Positions 1-4,457 of a DNA stretch of 9,558 bases are shown here, in pieces. Position numbers and translations under genes: made by a program. The stretch lies in assembly GCA_903918155.1 (NCBI GenBank), contig CAIXDD010000292.1, positions 1 through 9,558 on the forward strand, written 5' to 3'. How positions within the stretch are numbered: position 1 is the stretch's first letter; each line of letters starts with the position of its first letter. The notes under the pieces were generated by a model. That model made no database searches and was not told where the DNA came from. It saw nothing but the letters and a program-made list of their open reading frames with translations. Source of the DNA: an uncultured Hyphomicrobiales bacterium (GTDB lineage Bacteria > Pseudomonadota > Alphaproteobacteria > Rhizobiales > Beijerinckiaceae).

Positions 1-60
1 GCCGAGCGCCGCAGCGATCGCAAGGGCGCGTCCCCGGGTCGGCGTGTTCCGAATGGTCAT
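1..60 (-). CDS. 5' end of a leftward gene, possibly an exported protein (partial)
   Basis: Only the first 20 codons lie in the window; the gene continues past the left edge. It opens with ATG at 60, preceded by a perfect GGAGG Shine-Dalgarno (complement of 67-71) with a 6-base spacer, which makes this start convincing. The visible peptide, MTIRNTPTRGRALAIAAALG, has basic residues followed by an Ala/Leu hydrophobic run. That is the n- and h-region pattern of a Sec signal peptide or a first membrane segment. No function can be named from this stretch. It diverges from the receiver-domain gene at 313, so the 252-base gap between them should hold promoters for both. Confidence 0.6.
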   Translation of the reverse strand, partial: MTIRNTPTRGRALAIAAALG

Positions 61-153
61 GAATGTCCTCCATCAGGCGGAAGACGGCCCCCTCTGGCCG
101 CGACTCCCGTCCCTCCCAATATCGGCGCGACGGCCTACGCCCGCAAGGTCGTG

Positions 154-159
154 ATTATA
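154..159 (-). promoter_or_regulatory. Candidate -10 box (TATAAT) for the leftward gene at 60
   Basis: Read on the minus strand, 154-159 is a perfect TATAAT, a rare sequence in such GC-rich DNA. It lies about 95 bases upstream of the ATG at 60, in the only gap that could carry this gene's promoter. No good TTGAC-type -35 element sits 16-18 bases further upstream, so the call rests on the -10 alone. Confidence 0.3.
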
Positions 160-209
160 CGGTGAGAAGTCCGCAGATCATTCCCTTGTGCGGCACGAAT
201 GTGCACGAT

Positions 210-234
210 GGAACTTCCCGCGGTCTTCGACATT
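210..234 (+). promoter_or_regulatory. Near-consensus EcfG-type promoter upstream of the receiver protein
   Basis: GGAAC at 210-214 is followed after 16 bases by CATT at 231-234. The alphaproteobacterial general-stress sigma factor EcfG recognises GGAAC-N16/17-CGTT, so this differs at one base of the -10 element. Transcription would begin near 241, giving a leader of about 70 bases before the GTG at 313. Because of the mismatch this is weaker than the perfect matches at 2153 and 4433. Confidence 0.35.
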
Positions 235-312
235 GCTTCAGGGCGCGACGCCGCGCCGGCGGGCGCGACCGTCGTCGCGACCGCCGACGTGACCGCATGA
301 GGATGAGCGCGC

Positions 313-729
313 GTGCGTATATTGATCGTCGAAGATGACCCTTTCGTCGCGCTCGATCTCGAGAGCATCGTGCAAGACGCCCTGCAAGGCGTCCTGCAAG
401 ACGCCCTGCAAGGCGCCGCGCAAGGCGGCGCGCAAGACGCCGCTCAGGCCGACGTCGCGGTCGCGCTTTCGGTGGCGGAGGCGCGCGAATGCCTTGCGGG
501 GGCGGATTTCGCCTTTCTCGACGTGGACCTGATCGACGGGCGCGTGTTCGAGGTCGCGCGGATGCTCAAGGCGCGGCGCATTCCCTTCGCCTTCGTCACC
601 GGCGCCCCGCGCGGCGACATTCCCCTTCATCTGCGCGACGCGCCCTTCATCGCCAAACCCTACAGGGTCTGGCAGATCGAAAATTCATTGCGCGACGCGA
701 CGGCGGTTCGCGCGGCCCGCTCGGCCTGA
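313..729 (+). CDS. Single-domain response regulator (receiver domain) with internal repeat expansion
   Basis: This 138-residue protein is one CheY-like receiver domain with no output domain. Such proteins accept a phosphoryl group from a histidine kinase and act through protein contacts. The acidic pocket is E7-D8-D9, the phosphoacceptor is D70 (FLDVD), the switch Thr is T96 (FVTG) and the conserved Lys is K115 (AKPY). All key residues are present, so it should be phosphorylatable. The GTG start at 313 is supported by GAGGAT at 299-304 with an 8-base spacer and by the core beginning directly with RILIVEDD. Residues 21-44, between the first helix and the second strand, are a four-residue repeat (LQDA/LQGV type) that lengthens the protein beyond the usual 118-122 residues. 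No kinase gene is adjacent, so its partner is unknown. A hairpin terminator follows at 758. An EcfG-like motif upstream hints at stress control, but this is inference. Confidence 0.85.
   Translation: MRILIVEDDPFVALDLESIVQDALQGVLQDALQGAAQGGAQDAAQADVAVALSVAEARECLAGADFAFLDVDLIDGRVFEVARMLKARRIPFAFVTGAPRGDIPLHLRDAPFIAKPYRVWQIENSLRDATAVRAARSA
373..444 (+). repeat. Six 12-bp tandem repeats inside the receiver gene
   Basis: Six consecutive 12-base units begin at 373, 385, 397, 409, 421 and 433, each variants of CAAGACGCCCTG or CAAGGCGTCCTG. The first four alternate as a 24-base higher-order unit. Length is a multiple of three, so the frame is kept and the protein gains Q-D/G-A/V-L tetrapeptides. The units are nearly self-complementary, and the minus strand encodes a very similar peptide. 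Confidence 0.9.
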
Positions 730-757
730 GCGACGGCGAAACTCAGCCCGCATGAAA

Positions 758-780
758 AAGGCCGGGGCGAGCCCGGCCTT
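758..780. terminator. Bidirectional hairpin terminator between receiver gene and aatA
   Basis: AAGGCCGGG at 758-766 pairs perfectly with CCCGGCCTT at 772-780 around a 5-base loop. Extra A residues on the left (755-759) and TTCTT on the right give weak U-tracts for both directions. It lies between two convergent genes, 28 bases after the receiver stop and 29 bases before the end of aatA, where a shared intrinsic terminator is expected. Confidence 0.8.
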
Positions 781-809
781 CTTCGCATCCTCGCTCGGCG
801 CGCCTGCGC

Positions 810-2018
810 CTAGACGAGGCTCGCCGTGAAGCGCTGGATGCGCTCGCAGGCGTCGATGAGCTGCTTGGTGGAGGCCGCATAGGAAATGCGGAAGTTCGGA
901 CCCTGGCCGAACGCGGTGCCATGCACGACCGCCACGCCCTCCTGCTCCAGAAGCTGGTTGATGAAATCCTCGTCCGTCTGGATGACCTGGCCGGACTGGG
1001 TCTTCTTGCCCAGCGCCTGCGAGCAATCGGGATAGACGTAGAAGGCGCCTTCCGGCATCGGGCACTTGATGTCCTTGGCCTGATTGAGCATGGCGACCAC
1101 GAGGTCGCGACGCTCCTGGAAGGCTTTCTTGAACTTCGGCAGATGATCCTGCGGGCCGTTCAAGGCTTCGACGGAGGCCCATTGCGCGATCGTGCAGGCG
1201 CCCGAGGTTTGCTGGCCCTGCAACAGGTCCAGCGCCTTGATGAGCGAATCGGGCGCGGCCGCATAACCGATGCGCCAGCCCGTCATCGCATAGGATTTCG
1301 ACACGCCGTTGAGCGTCAGCGTGCGGTCCATGAGATTGGGCTCCACCTGCACCGGCGTATAGAATTTGAAGTCGCCATAGGTGAGATGTTCGTAGATGTC
1401 GTCGGTGAGCACCCAGACATGCTTGTTCTTCGGGCGCATCAGCACGTCGGTGAGCGCCTTCAGCTCGTCGCGCGTATAGGCCGCGCCCGTCGGGTTCGAC
1501 GGCGAATTGAGCAGAAGCCATTTCGTGCGCGGCGTGATGGCGCGATCGAGATCTTCCGGCTGCAGCTTGAAGCCGCTCTCCAGCGAGGTCTTCACGATCA
1601 CGGGCGTGCCGCCGGCGATGGTCACCATGTCGGGATAGCTGACCCAATAGGGCGCGGGGATCACCACTTCGTCGCCGACGTCGCAGGTGGCGAGGAAGGT
1701 GTTGAAGAGGATCTGCTTGCCGCCCGTGCCGACGATGGTCTGCGAGGCCTTGTAGTCGAGGCCGTTCTCGCGCTTGAATTTCGCGGCGATGGCTTCGCGC
1801 AGGGGCACGATGCCCAGCACCGGGGGATATTTCGTCTCGCCGCGCTCGATGGCGGCGATGGCCGCCTTCTTGATATTGTCCGGCGTGTCGAAGTCGGGTT
1901 CGCCGACGGAAAGCGAAATGATGTCGCGGCCCGCGTTTTTGAGATCGCGCGCCTTTTGCGTGGCCACCATGGTGGCGGACGGCTTCACGCGGGTGACGGC
2001 GCCGGCGAGGAACGACAT
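810..2018 (-). CDS. aatA: Aspartate aminotransferase (class I, PLP-dependent)
   Basis: This 402-residue cytoplasmic enzyme transfers the amino group between aspartate and 2-oxoglutarate, giving oxaloacetate and glutamate with pyridoxal phosphate as cofactor. It shows the full fold-type I signature: SNPTG with N175, DDIYEH with D206 and Y209 for the cofactor, SKSYAMTGWR with the Schiff-base lysine K241, and FRISYA with the substrate carboxylate-binding R377. The N-terminal VGEPDFDTP motif is typical of the rhizobial/thermophilic-type AspAT subgroup rather than the E. coli AspC type. Members of that subgroup in alphaproteobacteria often also transaminate prephenate for Tyr/Phe synthesis; that activity is inference here. 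The ATG at 2018 has GGAG (complement of 2025-2028) six bases upstream. The reading frame stays open further upstream, but the extension lacks family sequence. It is transcribed alone, ending at the shared terminator 758-780, with a sigma-70-like promoter at 2084-2112. Confidence 0.97.
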   Translation of the reverse strand: MSFLAGAVTRVKPSATMVATQKARDLKNAGRDIISLSVGEPDFDTPDNIKKAAIAAIERGETKYPPVLGIVPLREAIAAKFKRENGLDYKASQTIVGTGGKQILFNTFLATCDVGDEVVIPAPYWVSYPDMVTIAGGTPVIVKTSLESGFKLQPEDLDRAITPRTKWLLLNSPSNPTGAAYTRDELKALTDVLMRPKNKHVWVLTDDIYEHLTYGDFKFYTPVQVEPNLMDRTLTLNGVSKSYAMTGWRIGYAAAPDSLIKALDLLQGQQTSGACTIAQWASVEALNGPQDHLPKFKKAFQERRDLVVAMLNQAKDIKCPMPEGAFYVYPDCSQALGKKTQSGQVIQTDEDFINQLLEQEGVAVVHGTAFGQGPNFRISYAASTKQLIDACERIQRFTASLV

Positions 2019-2049
2019 CTTCTGCTCCGATCTGATGAGAAACGAGAAA

Positions 2050-2075
2050 GCCGCCACCCGCAGGCGGGCGGCGGC
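2050..2075. other. GC-rich hairpin in the aatA leader
   Basis: GCCGCC (2050-2055) and CCCG (2057-2060) pair with CGGG (2065-2068) and GGCGGC (2070-2075), interrupted by one A/C mismatch; the central C and G (2061, 2064) may also pair. If aatA is transcribed from the predicted promoter at 2084-2112, this hairpin would form almost at the 5' end of the mRNA, where it could stabilise the transcript. It has no U-tract, so it does not look like an attenuator. Confidence 0.45.
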
Positions 2076-2083
2076 CGCGGCGC

Positions 2084-2112
2084 AAAATAATGGCCCCGCG
2101 CAGGCTCGGCAA
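2084..2112 (-). promoter_or_regulatory. Sigma-70-type promoter for aatA
   Basis: On the minus strand TTGCCG (complement of 2107-2112) and TATTTT (complement of 2084-2089) are separated by exactly 17 bases. Each matches the TTGACA/TATAAT consensus at four of six positions. The start of transcription would fall near 2077, about 60 bases before the aatA ATG. It is the only such pairing I found in this gap. Confidence 0.5.
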
Positions 2113-2152
2113 CAGGCAAAAACGCAAGGCCCCGGCTTGATCGCAGCTTCAC

Positions 2153-2177
2153 GGAACCGCCCGTGCGGGCTCGCGTT
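2153..2177 (+). promoter_or_regulatory. Perfect EcfG-type stress promoter for the small membrane protein
   Basis: GGAAC at 2153-2157 and CGTT at 2174-2177 are separated by 16 bases, matching exactly the GGAAC-N16/17-CGTT element read by EcfG, the general-stress-response sigma factor of alphaproteobacteria. It points right, toward the ATG at 2226, and would start RNA near 2184, giving a leader of about 40 bases. It lies in the gap shared with divergent aatA, whose own promoter is of a different class. Confidence 0.65.
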
Positions 2178-2225
2178 GGTGACCGACTCGCGAAAGCGCA
2201 GCGCCCAAAGGCCGAAAGGCACGCC

Positions 2226-2540
2226 ATGAAGACGCAAGTTCCTCAGCCGCCAGCGCGCCCCCGCCCCGTCGTCGCCCCCGCAGAGGACGCCTTCGTCACC
2301 GCCGTCAGCCCGCAGGACGCGCGCCGGCAATTGCGCGTCTCCCTCGCGCTTATGGGCGCGATGGCGCTGGCCGCCCTCGCCGCCCTCCTCAGCCATGGCC
2401 CGCCGGCGCCCGCCGACGCCGCGCGCGCGCCCGCGCATGCGAGCGCGCGGGCCAATGTCGTCGAACAACCCCGTTTCGTGCGCGCCGCCGCCGCCGACCG
2501 CCACGGCAGCCTGCAGGCGAACGGCCCCCTTATGCGCTGA
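2226..2540 (+). CDS. Small single-pass membrane protein, function unknown
   Basis: I do not recognise this 104-residue protein. Residues 1-36 are Pro-rich then contain RRQLR. Residues 37-57 (VSLALMGAMALAALAALL region) form one clear membrane helix. The rest is Ala/Pro-rich and lacks a known domain. With basic residues before the helix, the N-terminus should be cytoplasmic and the C-terminus periplasmic. ATG at 2226 is chosen over earlier in-frame starts because AAAGG (2215-2219) sits six bases upstream and because earlier starts would precede or overlap the predicted transcription start. The perfect EcfG-type promoter at 2153-2177 supports expression as a stress-response gene, and that context is the main reason to think it is real. 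The gene stands alone, followed by an inverted repeat at 2557-2597. Confidence 0.6.
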   Translation: MKTQVPQPPARPRPVVAPAEDAFVTAVSPQDARRQLRVSLALMGAMALAALAALLSHGPPAPADAARAPAHASARANVVEQPRFVRAAAADRHGSLQANGPLMR

Positions 2541-2556
2541 CGCGGCGATGGTCGAA

Positions 2557-2597
2557 GCTGAACGCCCGATAAAGGCGCGCTTCAGGCTGCGTTCAGC
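2557..2597. repeat. Inverted repeat with extra TTCAG copies between the small membrane gene and comEA-like gene
   Basis: GCTGAACGC at 2557-2565 is perfectly inverted as GCGTTCAGC at 2589-2597 around 23 bases. A further TTCAG at 2581-2585 stands in direct repeat with 2592-2596 at 11-base spacing. It has no U-tract, so a terminator is only a weak possibility. The one-turn spacing would also suit a dimeric DNA-binding regulator acting on the gene at 2665. Confidence 0.4.
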
Positions 2598-2664
2598 CCC
2601 GCCTCGCTAGTTTCGCATCATGACGACGCAAACCTGAAGCGCCGTCATGACAGGAGATGAAGCC

Positions 2665-3042
2665 ATGCACGCTCGTCGCATTCTCGCCGCTCTCGCCCTC
2701 ACCGCCTCGTTCGCCGGCGCCGCGCTCGCGCAATCGGCTCAGGCGCCTGCGCAGGCCCCGGCCGGCGCGCCGGCGGCCCCGATCGCCGCCAAGCCGCAAG
2801 CCGCGCCCGCCCTCGCGCCCCCCGCCGTCACCGCGACGACGCCCGCCGCGCAGCTCGTGGACATCAACACGGCCGACAAGGCGACGCTGGAGAAGCTGAA
2901 GGGCGTGGGCCCCGCACGCGCGGAGGCCATCATCAAGGGACGCCCCTTCAAGGGGAAGGACGAACTGGTGCAGAGGAACATCCTGCCCAAGGACGTCTAT
3001 GACGGGGTCAAGGACCAGGTGATCGCGCGTCAGAAAAGCTGA
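2665..3042 (+). CDS. Secreted ComEA-like helix-hairpin-helix protein
   Basis: This 125-residue protein has a signal peptide (residues 1-22, cleavage likely after ALA), a Pro/Ala-rich linker (about 23-62) and a ComEA-type double helix-hairpin-helix domain (about 64-122). The domain shows DINTADKATLEKLKGVGPARAEAII and then a second hairpin around NILPKDVYDGV. HhH domains bind DNA backbone without sequence specificity. In competent bacteria ComEA captures incoming DNA in the periplasm, so a periplasmic or surface location fits. ATG 2665 is preferred over ATG 2647 because AGGAG (2652-2656) lies eight bases before it and the signal peptide then starts cleanly with MHARR. No other competence gene is present, so a role in DNA uptake is unproven; many proteobacteria carry such orphan proteins. 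Its last codons and stop lie in a 20-bp tandem repeat. Confidence 0.87.
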   Translation: MHARRILAALALTASFAGAALAQSAQAPAQAPAGAPAAPIAAKPQAAPALAPPAVTATTPAAQLVDINTADKATLEKLKGVGPARAEAIIKGRPFKGKDELVQRNILPKDVYDGVKDQVIARQKS

Positions 3043-3067
3043 TCGCTCGCCAGAAACGCTGATCGCG
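3020..3067 (+). repeat. 20-bp tandem repeat spanning the stop codon of the comEA-like gene
   Basis: Units at 3020-3039 and 3040-3059 match at 17 of 20 positions, both of the form TGATCGC-CG-CAGAAA-GC, and a third copy continues for eight bases (3060-3067). The TGA that ends the gene is the first three bases of the second unit. Because 20 is not a multiple of three, each duplication shifts frame. Confidence 0.75.
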
Positions 3068-3090
3068 GCCCGACCTCCGCGCCATGACAA

Positions 3091-3116
3091 GAGAGCCGCG
3101 CTCACGCGCGGCTCTC
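3091..3116. terminator. Bidirectional hairpin terminator between comEA-like gene and nadA
   Basis: GAGAGCCGCGC (3091-3101) pairs perfectly with GCGCGGCTCTC (3106-3116) around the 4-base loop TCAC, an 11-bp stem. Tails are only weakly U-rich. Its position between two convergent genes, 25 bases before the end of nadA, supports use in both directions. Confidence 0.8.
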
Positions 3117-3141
3117 GCTTCCGCAGGCGCGACGGGCGCGT

Positions 3142-4248
3142 TCAGCCCAGATCGATCATGCGCTGCACGGAGCGGCGCGCGCGCTGCGCCAGCGCGGGAT
3201 CGATCACCACTTCCTCGCGCATGGTGAGCAGGCTGTCGAGGATTTTGGGCAGGGTGATGCGCTTCATATGCGGGCACAGATTGCAGGGGCGCACGAATTC
3301 GGTGACCCCCTTCGTCTCCGCGGCGACATTGTCGGCCATGGAGCATTCGGTGACGAGCAGGACGCGCTTGGGCTGTTTCGTCTTCACATAATCGATCATC
3401 GCGGCGGTCGAGCCGGCGAAATCGCTCACCTCCACCACTTCGGGCGGACATTCGGGATGGGCGATGATGGTGATCGAGGGATCGTCGGCGCGATAGCGCA
3501 GCATTTCCTCGGCCGTGAACCGCTCATGCACCTCGCAGGCGCCCGCCCAGGCGATGATCTTCACCTTCGTCTGCGCCTGCACGTTCTTGGCGAGATATTG
3601 GTCGGGCAGGAAGATCACGCGGTCGGCGCCGAGGCTTTCGACGACTTTCAGCGCGTTGGAGGACGTGCAGCAAATGTCCACCTCCGCTTTCACCTCCGCC
3701 GACGTGTTCACATAGGCCACGACCGGCACGCCGGGATATTTCGCGCGCAGCGCGCGCACGTCCGCGCACGTGATGGATTCCGCCAGCGAACAGCCCGCCC
3801 GCGAATCGGGGATGAGCACCGTCTTCTCCGGGCTCAGGAGCTTTGAGGTCTCGGCCATGAAATGCACGCCGCCCTGCACGATCACGTCGGCGTCGGCCTG
3901 CGCCGCGAGCTTGGCGAGCTGCAGGGAATCGCCCACGACGTCGGCCACGCAATTGTAGATTTCCGGCGTCTGGTAATTATGCGCGAGGATGACCGCGTTG
4001 CGTTCTTTCTTCAGCTCGTTGATCGCCTTCACGTAAGGCGCGTGGAAGGGCCATTCCACCGGCGGCACGATGGCCTTCACCTTCTCATAGAGATGCGCCG
4101 TCGCGCGCTCGACCTCGGGAGTCCAGGCGAGATTGGGCGCCGGCAACACGCCATAGCGCCGCGCGGCCTCGGTGAGGGGCGCAAGCGGGGCGAGGGGAGC
4201 GAGCGACGAACGCGATTGCGCCTGCGCGCCGGAAAGGGTCTGGGCCAT
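3142..4248 (-). CDS. nadA: Quinolinate synthase NadA
   Basis: NadA condenses iminoaspartate (made by NadB or an aspartate dehydrogenase) with dihydroxyacetone phosphate to give quinolinate, the precursor of NAD. It is a cytoplasmic [4Fe-4S] enzyme. The 368-residue product has the conserved ILAHNYQ segment, GDSLQLA, and GVHFMAETSKLLSPEKTVL. The three cluster cysteines by homology are C153 (AGCSLAES), C238 (GACEVHERF) and C325 (NLCPHM, with C322 nearby). I chose ATG 4248 because AAAGGA lies five bases upstream; the longer start at 4275 adds nine residues and is preceded by a pyrimidine tract, not a ribosome site. Residues 16-25 hold a short APL triplicate. No nadB or nadC lies beside it: its neighbours converge and diverge, so it is monocistronic and ends at the shared hairpin 3091-3116. 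Identification is secure; only the start is uncertain. Confidence 0.98.
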   Translation of the reverse strand: MAQTLSGAQAQSRSSLAPLAPLAPLTEAARRYGVLPAPNLAWTPEVERATAHLYEKVKAIVPPVEWPFHAPYVKAINELKKERNAVILAHNYQTPEIYNCVADVVGDSLQLAKLAAQADADVIVQGGVHFMAETSKLLSPEKTVLIPDSRAGCSLAESITCADVRALRAKYPGVPVVAYVNTSAEVKAEVDICCTSSNALKVVESLGADRVIFLPDQYLAKNVQAQTKVKIIAWAGACEVHERFTAEEMLRYRADDPSITIIAHPECPPEVVEVSDFAGSTAAMIDYVKTKQPKRVLLVTECSMADNVAAETKGVTEFVRPCNLCPHMKRITLPKILDSLLTMREEVVIDPALAQRARRSVQRMIDLG

Positions 4249-4334
4249 GGCCTTCCTTTTACTCAGTTTGAGCATAAGGGAGGGCCGAAAATTCCGGCCG
4301 CGGATCGGCCGGTCCCTCTTATACTCTGGCCGAG

Positions 4335-4363
4335 CATATAGAGCGGCCCGGCGTCGCGGTAAA
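4335..4363 (-). promoter_or_regulatory. Candidate sigma-70-type promoter for nadA
   Basis: On the minus strand TTTACC (complement of 4358-4363) and TATATG (complement of 4335-4340) are separated by 17 bases, each matching consensus at four of six positions. Transcription would start near 4328, about 80 bases before the nadA ATG at 4248. A second AT-rich box (TATAAG, complement of 4318-4323) has no -35 partner. Confidence 0.33.
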
Positions 4364-4371
4364 GGGGCGCC

Positions 4372-4410
4372 TTCCCAAGGGCGTTTCCCAAGGGCTTTTC
4401 CAACGGCCTT
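4372..4410 (+). repeat. Three 13-bp tandem repeats between nadA and the ABC transporter
   Basis: Units at 4372-4384, 4385-4397 and 4398-4410 read TTCCCAAGGGCGT, TTCCCAAGGGCTT and TTCCAACGGCCTT. The first two differ at one position; the third is diverged. They lie in the divergent intergenic region, just upstream of the predicted nadA -35 and of the EcfG-type motif at 4433. Confidence 0.75.
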
Positions 4411-4432
4411 TAGCCCGCGGCCGCCCGCCGGC

Positions 4433-4457
4433 GGAACGCCAAGGTTGTGATGGCGTT
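4433..4457 (+). promoter_or_regulatory. Perfect EcfG-type promoter motif at the ABC transporter start
   Basis: GGAAC at 4433-4437 and CGTT at 4454-4457 with a 16-base spacer match the EcfG consensus exactly. It faces the ABC transporter gene. Transcription would begin near 4464, which is inside the longest reading frame. If the promoter is real, translation from it must begin at a later in-frame ATG such as 4495, 4507, 4522, 4537 or 4567. Confidence 0.5.

Noticed and set aside
63..338. 91-codon plus-strand frame before the receiver gene
   Set aside because: It overlaps the promoters and start of the receiver gene, has no ribosome site and encodes an Arg-rich sequence without features.
373..444. 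Possible CRISPR array or mobile palindromic repeat
   Set aside because: Units are 12 bp, contiguous without spacers, in frame within a gene and not accompanied by cas genes. The same reasoning excludes the 13-, 15- and 20-bp repeats.
2009..2030. Other GGAAC occurrences (2009, 2975, 7846) considered as EcfG promoters
   Set aside because: None is followed by GTT or CGTT at 16 or 17 bases, and they lie within coding sequence or at a gene start facing the wrong way.
685..2127. Long minus-strand open frame of 480 codons, and a 389-codon plus-strand frame at 921-2090
   Set aside because: Both run through aatA, whose motifs are complete in another frame. The translations are Arg/Gly/His-rich shadows with no family features, as is usual in GC-rich DNA.
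2019..2225. Riboswitch or leader peptide in the aatA leader
   Set aside because: Only a simple GC hairpin is visible; there is no terminator/antiterminator pair, no known riboswitch core and no leader frame with a ribosome site.
3205..3700. Plus-strand frames opposite nadA as antisense genes
   Set aside because: They lack ribosome sites and recognisable sequence, while the opposite strand encodes a complete quinolinate synthase.
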